Below are positions 44,417-52,560 of a stretch of 64,000 nucleotides of DNA, in pieces (the stretch's first letter is position 1; each line of letters starts with the position of its first letter). Under the pieces are notes generated by a model, which had not been told where the DNA came from, did not search any database, and saw only the letters and a list, made by a program, of their open reading frames with translations. The translations under genes were made by a program, and so were the position numbers. Source of the stretch: Roseiflexus sp. RS-1 (GTDB lineage Bacteria > Chloroflexota > Chloroflexia > Chloroflexales > Roseiflexaceae); assembly GCF_000016665.1 (NCBI RefSeq), contig NC_009523.1:1240001-1304000 (forward strand), read 5' to 3'.

Positions 44417-45840
44417 TGCCTGCCGATCAGTGAGATGCCGGTCACTTCTGAGAGATAATCGTGTCCGCGCGCTTCGATGCGGATGCTCTGGATATAACGC
44501 GCCTGGCGCAAGAGCGCGTCGTCGCGCAGTTCGACATTCAGACGATACCACTGAAACTGCGGCACCTGCCGATACCGGATCTCTCCTGCATCCTCGCTGT
44601 TGGAGACCTCGCCGCTGCCGGTGTAGATGCAAAAATAGCGACTCGCCTCCTGATCGGTCGGACTGGTGGGTTTGTAGGTGATCCGCACCATCACCGGGCA
44701 TTCAGACCCGGCGACTCCGGCGAGTTGCACCGTTTGGGTCAGCACCCGCACCCACATGCTCAGGCGCAGCGAGGGAAACTCCGAAACGTCGGCATCGATG
44801 GTCTGCTCGATGCCAACGGTGAAGGGACGGGTTTGCAAACCGTCGCGGCGGAACTGCCCGATCAATACCTGATCGTCCGGCGTGCAGAAGTCAGGTGTTT
44901 CGGGGCGGCAGGAACGCACAACGGTAAACCGTCCATTGTGCTCTTCGGGCGCCATGCCCGGTGCATTTGGAAGAGCGTATTTGCGCCAGGTTTTGGATGT
45001 CTGATCATACCGGTTCTGATCCGCATACTGTTCAAACCCGCCATCGCGGATCAACTCCCAGCGCGCTTCGCCAGGTCCGAGGAGGGCGCCGGCGGCATCG
45101 ATCTGCACCAGTTGACCAGGCTGCACCTCGACCGTGTTCTCCCGATGTTCGATGATTGCAGAACCGGCGCGGGTGGCGACCTCGACCCGGATCGGCTCGC
45201 CGGTAACGGCAGGCGCAGACACCGCTCTGCTCGCATCGGTGAGCACACTAATGGAATAACTCCCGCCGGGCATGAGGCGGATGCGCGTTCCACCACCCAC
45301 ATCGACCACGTAGTCAACCTGATCGTAGGGTTGCCCGGCGGCGATGTCGTAGCGCAGGTAGCCAGCATTCTGACGCATGAGCGCCTCGAGACGCCCGTTG
45401 TGCCACGCAGTTGCGCGGTAACTGACCAATGCCAGTTCTGCGCCAGCGGGATGCGCCCAGAAGTCGATCTGCGTCCGATCGGCGAGCACCAGCGATGCGA
45501 CAGGACCGTACCCTGCTTCGGTTTTGGTGCGGATCACGCTTCCTTCGGCGACCGTTGCGCAAATATCGAGTTCGCCGGGGCATGGATCGCGTTCTGGCGG
45601 CAGGCGTTCGATACTTTCGGCAACCAGCCGACCGCGCGGCTGAATCGAGACGCCGGCATTCACGTGGCTGCGCAGCACCGCTCCTTCGACAGGATTCATC
45701 GCCGTCGCGTAGTACTGCCAGCCGGCGTAACCGGCAACGGCGACCAGCACGCAGAACAGCGCGAAGAATACGAGCAACCACGTCCACGCAACGCGCTGGT
45801 AGTAGACCTGTTCCGGTTGTGGTCTGGCAGCCTGTGCCAT
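44413..45840 (-). CDS. Membrane-anchored extracytoplasmic protein, FecR-like middle
   Basis: A 475-aa protein. One N-terminal transmembrane helix (VAWTWLLVFFALFCVLVAVA) lies at about 18-45 after a short cytosolic tail. The exterior part is beta-rich: VRTKTEAGY-type strands and DVGGGTRIRLMPGGSYSISV followed by GSAIIEHRENTVEVQPGQLV resemble FecR domains. The C-terminal half is a carbohydrate-binding-like jelly roll (GIEQTIDADVSEFPSLRLSM, IRIEARGHDYLSEVTGISLI). The function is unknown. It lies 36 bases after the glutamine synthetase homologue and overlaps acpS, within one long minus-strand transcript. Confidence 0.65.
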   Translation of the reverse strand: MAQAARPQPEQVYYQRVAWTWLLVFFALFCVLVAVAGYAGWQYYATAMNPVEGAVLRSHVNAGVSIQPRGRLVAESIERLPPERDPCPGELDICATVAEGSVIRTKTEAGYGPVASLVLADRTQIDFWAHPAGAELALVSYRATAWHNGRLEALMRQNAGYLRYDIAAGQPYDQVDYVVDVGGGTRIRLMPGGSYSISVLTDASRAVSAPAVTGEPIRVEVATRAGSAIIEHRENTVEVQPGQLVQIDAAGALLGPGEARWELIRDGGFEQYADQNRYDQTSKTWRKYALPNAPGMAPEEHNGRFTVVRSCRPETPDFCTPDDQVLIGQFRRDGLQTRPFTVGIEQTIDADVSEFPSLRLSMWVRVLTQTVQLAGVAGSECPVMVRITYKPTSPTDQEASRYFCIYTGSGEVSNSEDAGEIRYRQVPQFQWYRLNVELRDDALLRQARYIQSIRIEARGHDYLSEVTGISLIGRQ

Positions 45841-45876
45841 AGCAACGTTATCTGAGCAGGCGTCGGATCCGAAACG

Positions 45877-47211
45877 TTAGTAAACCGGCAGATACCGGTC
45901 GAGTTCCCACTGACTGATCGCGTGGCTGTACTCTTCCCACTCACGTGCGCGGGCTTCGATGAAACGTTCGAGAATATGCGGACCAAGCGCTTCGGTGATC
46001 ACCTCATCGCGCTGCAACTCCTCGAGCGCCGCGCCGAGGGTCGATGGCAGCACCTCGAACTGACGCGCGCGCAGATCGACCTCGAACAGATCCTCTTCAA
46101 CCGGCGGCGGCAACGGCAGTTCGCGCCGGATGCCGTCGAGACCGGCTGCCAGAATGACCGCCAGCGCCAGATACGGATTGCACGACGGATCGGCGCAGCG
46201 CAGTTCGACCCGCGCCGACTGCGGTCGAGCGGTGCTGATACGCGGCACCCGCACCAGTTGCGCGCGGTTGGTGCGCCCCCAGATCAGGTAGACCGGCGCC
46301 TCGAAACCGGGCACCAGGCGCTTGTACGAATTCACCAGCGGCGCCAGGATGGCGATCATACCGCGCGCATGCGCCAGCAACCCGGCGATGAAATGCCGCG
46401 CCAGTTTCGAGATGCAGTACGGATCGTGCGCATCGAAGAACAGATTGTGACCGCTGGCTGCATCGACCAGACTCAGATGCATGTGCAGCCCGTTCCCGTT
46501 CAGGTGGGCGATTGGTTTGGGCATAAACGTGGCATAGAGGTTCTGTTGTTGCGCTATTGCCTTGAGCGTCGCGCGGGTGGTCACCAGATTATCGGCAGCG
46601 CGCAGACCGTGCGTATGGCGCAGATCGATTTCGTGCTGACCAAGCGCGCCTTCGTGATGGGTCGCTTCGACCTCGATGCCGAACGCCTGCAACGCGCGCA
46701 CCATGCGACGGCGGATATGGGTGGCGGCATCGGTGGTGGCATCGAAGTATCCGGCGACATCATGCGGGATCAACGCCGGACGACCGTCCGGACCGGAGCG
46801 AAACAGAAAGAACTCGACCTCTGGACCGACCAGGAAGGTCATCCCCACGCGCTGCGCCGCATCGAGTGCGCGCCGTAGCGCGTAGCGCGGGTCGCCGGCG
46901 AACGGCTTTCCCTCCGGCGTATGGACATCGCAGATCATGCGCGCCGTCACGAATCCTGCCGCCTCGTCCCACGGAACAATCGCAAATGTATCGAGATCGG
47001 GCACAAGATACATGTCGCTCTCGGCGACGCGGGCAAACCCTTCGAGCGAGGATCCGTCGAACCAGACGCCGTGGTCGAGGCAATCGGGAAGTTCGGATGC
47101 CGGGATGGTCACATTCTTCACCATGCCGACAATGTCGGTGTACTGAAGGCTGACGAACTCAACCTGACGCCCGGCAGCCTGCTTGAGAATAGTTTCAGGA
47201 GAGACTGTCAT
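45877..47211 (-). CDS. Type I glutamine synthetase family protein
   Basis: A 444-aa protein. The beta-grasp N domain has FVSLQYTDIVGMVKNVTIPA and HGVWFDGSSLEGFARVAESD. Catalytic motifs include FLVGPEVEFFLFR, ATHHEGALGQHEIDLRHTHG, HLNGNGLHMHLSL, LVNSYKRLVPGFEAPVYLIW and ARVELRCADPSCNPYLALAV. GS converts glutamate, ammonia and ATP to glutamine. The length is that of the GSI-alpha type, and the adenylylation-loop Tyr of GSI-beta is not evident (IRRELPLPPPVEEDLFEVDL there). It may be a housekeeping GlnA or a GlnA-like gamma-glutamyl ligase. It overlaps the lipoprotein gene by four bases. Confidence 0.85.
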   Translation of the reverse strand: MTVSPETILKQAAGRQVEFVSLQYTDIVGMVKNVTIPASELPDCLDHGVWFDGSSLEGFARVAESDMYLVPDLDTFAIVPWDEAAGFVTARMICDVHTPEGKPFAGDPRYALRRALDAAQRVGMTFLVGPEVEFFLFRSGPDGRPALIPHDVAGYFDATTDAATHIRRRMVRALQAFGIEVEATHHEGALGQHEIDLRHTHGLRAADNLVTTRATLKAIAQQQNLYATFMPKPIAHLNGNGLHMHLSLVDAASGHNLFFDAHDPYCISKLARHFIAGLLAHARGMIAILAPLVNSYKRLVPGFEAPVYLIWGRTNRAQLVRVPRISTARPQSARVELRCADPSCNPYLALAVILAAGLDGIRRELPLPPPVEEDLFEVDLRARQFEVLPSTLGAALEELQRDEVITEALGPHILERFIEARAREWEEYSHAISQWELDRYLPVY

Positions 47212-47645
47212 TGGTTCTTCTGCACCCGCTGATACAAAATCTGATAACCGCCGTCACGCGCGCCACGTGCGACAACGCGGTAGCGCAGCACGCCGTTTTC
47301 GTCGAGTCGCACCATACCAGATCGCGATACCTGATCGCCAGGACGACTCTGGACGGCGAATGCAACGCTCCCCCCGGCGTTCAACAGTTCCAGACGCATT
47401 TCCCCCTGCTGGAGTTCCAGGATTGCGATCACCTGGAGCAACGCTCCGCCATCACCGAGAGGGACGGTATACACTTCAGACCCTTCGGCGCCCAGAAATG
47501 TGCGGGTCACATTTCCCGCATCGGGACGCACATCGGTTGACGTCCGCTCCCCCGACGCCAGCATACACGCCTGGAGAAAAAACAGGATCACTGCCGCGCC
47601 GATCAGCGCCAGGTATCGTCGTTTCCGGCACAAGAACGGTTGCAC
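47208..47645 (-). CDS. Small lipoprotein
   Basis: A 145-aa protein starting at GTG. YLALIGAAVILFFLQACMLA carries a signal peptide with lipobox LQAC, so it is probably lipidated and surface-attached. The mature part is a beta-rich domain (EVYTVPLGDGGALLQVIAIL, QGEMRLELLNAGGSVAFAVQ) like those that decorate pre-peptidase C-terminal domains. No family assigned. The stop overlaps the start of the glutamine synthetase gene by four bases. Confidence 0.7.
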   Translation of the reverse strand: MQPFLCRKRRYLALIGAAVILFFLQACMLASGERTSTDVRPDAGNVTRTFLGAEGSEVYTVPLGDGGALLQVIAILELQQGEMRLELLNAGGSVAFAVQSRPGDQVSRSGMVRLDENGVLRYRVVARGARDGGYQILYQRVQKNQ

Positions 47646-47648
47646 TCT

Positions 47649-47846
47649 CTACCCATACGACTCCGGGCGATCATCAGCATTGTACGTTGCCTCTTCCGGT
47701 ACGAGCTTCAACCGTACCGGACGGCGCGCTTCGACATACAGATTACTCTCACAGTCGGTGCACACCAGACGCGTGCCTGGAGTCACATACTCTTGCAGCG
47801 CCAGTTTTCGCCCGCAGACCGGGCACGTTGTCACTTCGAGCGGCAT
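47649..47846 (-). CDS. Small zinc-ribbon protein (LysW-like core)
   Basis: A 65-aa protein. VTTCPVCGRKLALQEYVTPG and RLVCTDCESNLYVEARRPVR carry C-x2-C ... C-x2-C like LysW, but the C terminus is DDRPESYG and lacks EDWGE, so it is unlikely to be an amino-group carrier. It starts at ATG 47846, 16 bases after the ftsY stop, and lies three bases before the lipoprotein gene. Function unknown. Confidence 0.7.
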   Translation of the reverse strand: MPLEVTTCPVCGRKLALQEYVTPGTRLVCTDCESNLYVEARRPVRLKLVPEEATYNADDRPESYG

Positions 47847-47862
47847 CGTAGTCGTGCAGTGA

Positions 47863-48843
47863 TTAATCCTGGGCGAACAACGACTCGACAAATGTTTCGG
47901 CATCGAAGAGCGCCAGATCGGTCATCTTCTCGCCGGTGCCGATGTAGCGGATCGGGCGCTCGATATCCTGCGCGATGGCGAAGGCGATCCCTCCTTTGGC
48001 AGTACCGTCGAGTTTGGTGACCGCCACGTGGGTCACATCGACCGCCTTCAGGAACGATTTTGCCTGCAACACACCATTCTGCCCGGTTGTGGCATCGATC
48101 ACCAGCAGCACCTCGTGGGGTGCGTCCGGGAAGCGACGCCGGATAATATTGCGCAGTTTCTGCAATTCCAGCATCAGGTTTGTTTTGGCGTGCAGGCGTC
48201 CGGCGGTATCGATGATCAACACATCGACATCACCATTGGATACTGCTTCGATGGCATCATACACCACCGCGCCGGGATCGGCGCCCTGACCGCGTGAGAT
48301 CACCGGCACACCCACGCGCTCCGCCCATGTTTCCAATTGCTCGGTCGCCGCAGCGCGGAAGGTGTCGCCGGCTGCCAGCAGGACGCGCCTGCCGAACTGG
48401 TTCTTCAGGCGGTACGCCAGTTTGGCGATCAGGGTCGTCTTGCCGGCGCCATTAACGCCAACCACCAGTATAATGTACGGGCGCGCATCAATCTGGGGCT
48501 GACGTTCCTGTTCCTGAAGGACGCGCACCATCTCCGCCTTCAACATATCGCGCGCCTCGCGCGCCCGCTTGACGCCGTAACGGTTGCAACGGTCCTTGGT
48601 GCGGTTGACCAGGTACATCGTCGTTTCGACGCCGACATCCGCCTGGATCAACAGCGCCTCGAGATCGTCCCACAGATCATCGGTGATCGGGTCATCGGTG
48701 GCGAACAGGCTGGCGATCTGTCCGAACAGACCACGACGCGCTTTCGCGGTTGCCTGATCGATCTTTTGCTCTTCCTGTCGTGCTTCTTCCTCAGTGCGCG
48801 GCGCATCCTGCCCGCGCCCGAACATCCGCTTGAAAAATCCCAT
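47863..48843 (-). CDS. ftsY: Signal recognition particle receptor FtsY
   Basis: A 326-aa SRP-type GTPase that docks ribosome-SRP complexes to the membrane. The N domain is helical (ITDDLWDDLEALLIQADVGV). G-domain motifs are GVNGAGKTTLIAKLA, AGDTFRAAATEQL, DTAGRLHAKTNLMLELQKL, VTKLDGTAKGG and C-terminal YIGTGEKMTDLALFDAETFV. The acidic N-terminal A domain is short, as in most non-enteric bacteria. Start ATG 48843 has GAGGAG close upstream. It is the first gene of the minus-strand run. Confidence 0.96.
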   Translation of the reverse strand: MGFFKRMFGRGQDAPRTEEEARQEEQKIDQATAKARRGLFGQIASLFATDDPITDDLWDDLEALLIQADVGVETTMYLVNRTKDRCNRYGVKRAREARDMLKAEMVRVLQEQERQPQIDARPYIILVVGVNGAGKTTLIAKLAYRLKNQFGRRVLLAAGDTFRAAATEQLETWAERVGVPVISRGQGADPGAVVYDAIEAVSNGDVDVLIIDTAGRLHAKTNLMLELQKLRNIIRRRFPDAPHEVLLVIDATTGQNGVLQAKSFLKAVDVTHVAVTKLDGTAKGGIAFAIAQDIERPIRYIGTGEKMTDLALFDAETFVESLFAQD

Positions 48844-48978
48844 GATCTCCTCACGATCTCGCCCGCGTTGCACACGTGTCTGCCCCGTATTGTACCACGT
48901 TGCCGCCAGCGATCAGCAAATCGGTCTGTCGGGACGTAGAACCTCTGCTTCTTGCACGTGATCTGCACGATTTTCATC

Positions 48979-49007
48979 TTGCTTCTGCACAGTCTTCATG
49001 GTATAGT
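48979..49007 (+). promoter_or_regulatory. Promoter of the small lipoprotein gene
   Basis: TTGCTT (48979-48984), a 17-base spacer and TATAGT (49002-49007), 77 bases before the ATG at 49084. Confidence 0.55.
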
Positions 49008-49083
49008 TGAGACAGGTCCACACACAAGGTTCCCAGAGTCGAAACGCAAGCGCAACAGTCACATCAGAAGGGAGTGGAGTCAC

Positions 49084-49446
49084 ATGCTGCGAACCATCAA
49101 ACGCCGCGGGGTGGCGCTGATCGCCGGTTTGGGTCTGGCGCTGAGCATTGCAGCCTGCGCAAGCCAGGCGAAGGTGCAGGATCAACCGTTGTTGAACCAG
49201 TTAATGGCGCCGAACGGCTTTGTCATTCAGCAGCCGGCGCAGTCTCCGGCGCAGTTGAATCAGACGGACGCGAACACAGCGCCCTTGTTTGATCGCGTTG
49301 AGCAGGCGCCCGCCGCACCCGCCAGCGATGCACAGGAGACGTTTGATCGCACTGAAAAAGCGCCAGCTGCCGCACCCGCAAGCGAGTCGCAGCGCGCGAT
49401 GGAAACGAAGCAGGACGCTGCCATGTATATGGGGTGCGGGAAGTAA
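49084..49446 (+). CDS. Small alanine/proline/glutamine-rich lipoprotein
   Basis: A 120-aa protein. IAGLGLALSIAACASQ is a signal peptide with a lipobox (SIAAC). The mature part is low in complexity, with a repeated motif: PLFDRVEQAPAAPASDAQET and TFDRTEKAPAAAPASESQRA. It ends AMYMGCGK. It has its own promoter and a strong terminator, so it is a single-gene unit. GGAGTGGAG precedes the ATG. Function unknown; it may be a cell-envelope spacer. Confidence 0.75.
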   Translation: MLRTIKRRGVALIAGLGLALSIAACASQAKVQDQPLLNQLMAPNGFVIQQPAQSPAQLNQTDANTAPLFDRVEQAPAAPASDAQETFDRTEKAPAAAPASESQRAMETKQDAAMYMGCGK

Positions 49447-49475
49447 CGTCGCCACCTCACGGACGTGCAACGAAA

Positions 49476-49505
49476 CAGGGGTAAACGTTGGTTTACCCCT
49501 GTTTT
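49476..49505 (+). terminator. Rho-independent terminator
   Basis: CAGGGGTAAAC and GTTTACCCCTG form a perfect 11-bp stem around GTTG, followed by TTTTCTCTTTC. It lies 30 bases after the lipoprotein stop. Confidence 0.93.
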
Positions 49506-50421
49506 CTCTTTCGTCGCCAGGCTATCGTGCGTCGGTCGCTGCAGGCGCCTGAACAGTAGACCGAAATTCATTTCGGTCACCTATCGTAGACCGAAATTAT
49601 GGAGATTGAGCATTAAATCCGCTATACCGCGCTAGCCGTGGGGCTAAAGTTCTCGGCTATGTGAGGCGAAGCCCTCCCTGAGCGCGTGGAAGCCCCTGCG
49701 GGGCTATAGCGTGCTCACCGCTGAGAGCGATGGGCAGCACGATTGAACCACATGCGTCCTGGGTGCGCGGGCGTCCCCGCCCGCATACGGAGACTGCGGG
49801 CTGGTGGAGATTGAGAAATAAATCCGCTATCCCGCGCCAGCCGTCGGGCTGAAGCCCTCGGCCAGGCAAGGCGAAGCCCGCCTGCGCGGGCGCGACGTTG
49901 CTCGTGCGGGCTGAAGCCCTCCCTGAGCGCGCGGAAGCCCCTGCGGGGCTATAGCGTGCTCACCGCTGAGAGCGATGGGCAGCACGATTGAACCACATGC
50001 GTCCTGGGTACGCGGGCGTCCCCGCCCGCATGCGGAGACTGCGGGCTAGTGTAGAATAAATCCGCTATCCCGCGCCAGCCGTCGGGCTGAAGCCCTCGGC
50101 TATACGGGGCAAAGCCCGCCTGCGCGGGCTGGATTAGAGCACGGCGATGCGACGCCGAAGCGGCGCCGTCAGGGCACGGCATGCCGTGCCCCGACCTGCA
50201 GCCGGAAACAGGCGCCTCGCGCGCCATGGCAGGCCCAGACTATTCCAGACAAAACTCATCACAAGGGTTTTCATCTTTGTCAGTCAGGGGTTATCCGGCG
50301 CATCGCGCCACAGCGAACGTTCACATCAGGCACATAGCACCAGGGCAAACGCTCAAACCTTCAACCTTCAACCCCCAACCCTCCCACCTTCAACCTTCAA
50401 CCTTCAACCTTCAACCCCGCC
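49506..50421. repeat. Repeat-filled gap between lipoprotein gene and def
   Basis: At 49556-49602 are two copies of the MITE A palindrome GACCGAAATTCATTTCGGTC; the second is cut after GACCGAAATT by a MITE B start (ATGGAGATTGAGCATTAAAT). About 49667-49890 and 49912-50140 are a roughly 245-bp tandem duplication (CCTCCCTGAGCGCG, GAGAGCGATGGGCAGCACGA, GCGGGCGTCCCCGCCCGCAT). At 50354-50417 is a heptamer microsatellite (CAACCTT type) that ends four bases before the def stop. No gene is seen. Confidence 0.75.
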
Positions 50422-50979
50422 TCACTCCGCCGCCGTCGGCGCCATCTCCTCGCTGTAATCCTTCAGTGTCGAGAGATCGCGGATGCGCTCGGTGAACAGG
50501 ATTCCGTCCAGGTGATCGATCTCGTGCTGCAAGGCGCGCCCAAGCAACCCCGTCGCCCGGCGGATGCGCTGCCGCCGCCCGTTGAGATCGGTGTACTCGA
50601 CGGTGACCCACGCCGCGCGCGGCACTTCGCCGTACCAGCCCGGCAGACTGAGACACCCTTCCAGTCCCACGTCTTCCTGATCGCTGGCTTTGATAATTTC
50701 GGGATTGATCAGCACGAAGTTTTGCTCCGGCGCCACTTCGACCTTTGAACCATCGGGGCGCTCTTCGACCACCGGCGGGATTGAAATGACTGCCAGGCGC
50801 TGCGTGATGCCGATCTGCGGCGCTGCGAGTCCAACGCCGCTGGCGGCATGCATCGTCTCGAACATATCAGCCACCAGTTGTTTCAGCGCCGGGTTCGGCA
50901 ACCGCACCGGGTGGCAGCGCGTCGTCAGGATTTTCTTGTCATCGGGATTATCGATACGCAAAATGCGGCGCAGCGCCAT
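50422..50979 (-). CDS. def: Peptide deformylase
   Basis: A 185-aa enzyme that removes the formyl group from nascent proteins. The three metal-site motifs are GVGLAAPQIG, EGCLSLPG and QHEIDHLDG. Start ATG 50979 has AGGA upstream; the frame is open to 51120 but that extension has no family similarity and covers the promoter region. A TATAAT-like box (minus strand, 51040-51035) lies upstream. It is a single-gene unit, divergent from the lysine cluster. Confidence 0.96.
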   Translation of the reverse strand: MALRRILRIDNPDDKKILTTRCHPVRLPNPALKQLVADMFETMHAASGVGLAAPQIGITQRLAVISIPPVVEERPDGSKVEVAPEQNFVLINPEIIKASDQEDVGLEGCLSLPGWYGEVPRAAWVTVEYTDLNGRRQRIRRATGLLGRALQHEIDHLDGILFTERIRDLSTLKDYSEEMAPTAAE

Positions 50980-51080
50980 GGCGTCCTGTCCTCCACAGAA
51001 GTTGCAGCACTCTCGATTGCGGTGCATTGGGATAATTATAGCATGGCGGCGCCAAGCGTAGACCAACGCCGCGCCCGCAC

Positions 51081-51109
51081 TTGACAGCCTGGCGTCCTGG
51101 TGGTACACT
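51081..51109 (+). promoter_or_regulatory. Promoter of the lysine biosynthesis operon
   Basis: TTGACA (51081-51086), a 17-base spacer and TACACT (51104-51109). Transcription would start near 51116, 28 bases before the leader peptide. Confidence 0.85.
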
Positions 51110-51143
51110 GCGCAACGCAATATCGCACGAGTTGGACATCAGT

Positions 51144-51206
51144 ATGCATTCCCTGTTCGTCAAGCAGGTCAAGCAGAGCAAAAAGCCGGACTCCTGGTCT
51201 GGTTAG
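51144..51206 (+). CDS. Lysine leader peptide (attenuator)
   Basis: An open frame of 20 codons, MHSLFVKQVKQSKKPDSWSG then TAG. Four of eight consecutive residues are lysine (codons at 51162, 51171, 51180 and 51183). It sits between a consensus promoter and a terminator at the head of lysine biosynthesis genes. A ribosome slowed at the lysine codons would leave CCTGGTCTGG (51193-51202) free to pair with CCAGACCAGG (51248-51257) in the terminator loop. A ribosome reaching the stop would cover it and let the terminator form. Lysine attenuation by a leader peptide is known in Thermus; here it is inferred from sequence. Confidence 0.75.
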   Translation: MHSLFVKQVKQSKKPDSWSG

Positions 51207-51237
51207 GCTCGCTTGTCCTGCTGTGTGGTAGACAGGC

Positions 51238-51276
51238 GCCCGCTTCGCCAGACCAGGTGAAGCGGGCTTTCTGTTT
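51238..51276 (+). terminator. Attenuator terminator before lysT
   Basis: GCCCGCTTC (51238-51246) and GAAGCGGGC (51259-51267) form a 9-bp stem. The tail is TTTCTGTTT. The loop contains CCAGACCAGG, the exact complement of 51193-51202 in the leader peptide frame, so the two structures are mutually exclusive on topological grounds. Confidence 0.8.
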
Positions 51277-51294
51277 GTGTCTCAGGAGGGTATC

Positions 51295-52560
51295 GTGGGG
51301 CAAACGCTTGCAGAACAGATCCTTTCACACGCTGCCGGGCGTCCGGTCTCCGCCGGCGAGAATATCGTCGCCAGGATTGATCTGGCGATGATGCACGACA
51401 GCATCTCACCGAGCATCATCAAAATCCTGCACCACGAATTGGGCGCCGAACGGGTGTGGGATCGCGACCGTGTGGCAGTGGTGGTGGACCACGTTGCACC
51501 GGCGGCGACGATCCAGAATGCTGAGCATCAACTGGCGCTGCGACGGTGGGTGCGTCAGCAGCAGATCACGCATTTCTTCGATGTCGGGCGCGGCATTTCG
51601 CATCCGGTACTGGTCGAGGAGGGGCTGGCGCGCCCCGGTATGCTGATCATCGGCAGCGACTCGCACTCAACGGCGTATGGCGCGGTCGGGGCGTTTGGCG
51701 CCGGCATGGGTTCCACCGATATGGCGCTGGCGCTGGCGACCGGGCAGACGTGGCTGCGTGTGCCGGAGACGGTGCGCATCCTGGCGCGTGGGCGGTTTCA
51801 ACCTGGGGTGGGCGCAAAGGATCTGGGGCTGCGCGTAGCGCGTCTGATCGGCGCCGATGGCGCGACCTATCAGTCGGTCGAGTGGCACGGCGTCGAGGAA
51901 TTGAGCATCGGCGAACGGATGACGCTCGCCACGCTCTCTGTTGAAATCGGTGCGAAGGCAGGGATCATTCCGCCTGTCGGTCCCGGCTGGGAAGAGCACG
52001 CCACCCGTCGCGGCATCACCGTCCCGTCATGGTTGCGCGTCGAAGAGGGAGCGCGCTACAGTCGCACCGTGGAGGTCGATCTCGACACCCTTGAGCCGCA
52101 GGTGAGCGTGCCGCACTTCGTGGACAATGTGCGTGACCTGAGCGATCTGGGGCGTGTTGAGGTGGATGTGGTCTATATTGGCACCTGCACGAACGGTCAT
52201 GCGAACGACCTTGCTGCTGCTGCGCGCATCCTGAAGGGGCGCAAAGTGGCGCGCGGTGTGCGCCTGCTCGTGGTGCCGGCGTCGAGCGAAGCGTTGCAGC
52301 AGGCGACGGCGGATGGAACGCTGGCGACACTCCTTGAATCCGGCGCAGCCATTGGCACCCCTGGATGCGGCGCATGTATCGGGCGGCATATGGGCGTCCT
52401 GGCGCCCGGCGAGGTCTGCCTGTTCACCGGCAACCGTAACTTCCGCGGGCGCATGGGATCGCCGGAGGCGCAGATCTACCTGGCGTCGCCTGAAGTTGCA
52501 GCGGCGACGGCAGTGCTCGGGTATATCGCCCATCCGGCGGAGGTGGTGAACGGGCGGTGA
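51295..52560 (+). CDS. lysT: Homoaconitase large subunit (aconitase family)
   Basis: A 421-aa protein that holds the [4Fe-4S] cluster: VVYIGTCTNGHANDL (first Cys) and GTPGCGACIGRHMG (CxxC). Other family motifs are MMHDSISPSIIKILHHELG, VVDHVAPAATIQNAEHQLAL and IIGSDSHSTAYGAVGAFGAG. It isomerises homocitrate to homoisocitrate with LysU. On sequence alone it could be isopropylmalate isomerase; the LysW cluster around it makes homoaconitase the better call. Start GTG 51295 follows AGGAGG; GTG 51277 lies in the terminator T run. It is the first structural gene after the attenuator. Confidence 0.88.
   Translation: MGQTLAEQILSHAAGRPVSAGENIVARIDLAMMHDSISPSIIKILHHELGAERVWDRDRVAVVVDHVAPAATIQNAEHQLALRRWVRQQQITHFFDVGRGISHPVLVEEGLARPGMLIIGSDSHSTAYGAVGAFGAGMGSTDMALALATGQTWLRVPETVRILARGRFQPGVGAKDLGLRVARLIGADGATYQSVEWHGVEELSIGERMTLATLSVEIGAKAGIIPPVGPGWEEHATRRGITVPSWLRVEEGARYSRTVEVDLDTLEPQVSVPHFVDNVRDLSDLGRVEVDVVYIGTCTNGHANDLAAAARILKGRKVARGVRLLVVPASSEALQQATADGTLATLLESGAAIGTPGCGACIGRHMGVLAPGEVCLFTGNRNFRGRMGSPEAQIYLASPEVAAATAVLGYIAHPAEVVNGR

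Noticed and set aside
44461-45855. 464-codon plus-strand frame
   Set aside because: Antisense to the membrane protein gene with a clear transmembrane helix and operon overlaps; composition is that of a shadow.
51110-51294. Lysine (L-box) riboswitch upstream of lysT
   Set aside because: The leader is too short (about 180 bases) and lacks the conserved L-box core; the leader peptide and terminator explain it better.
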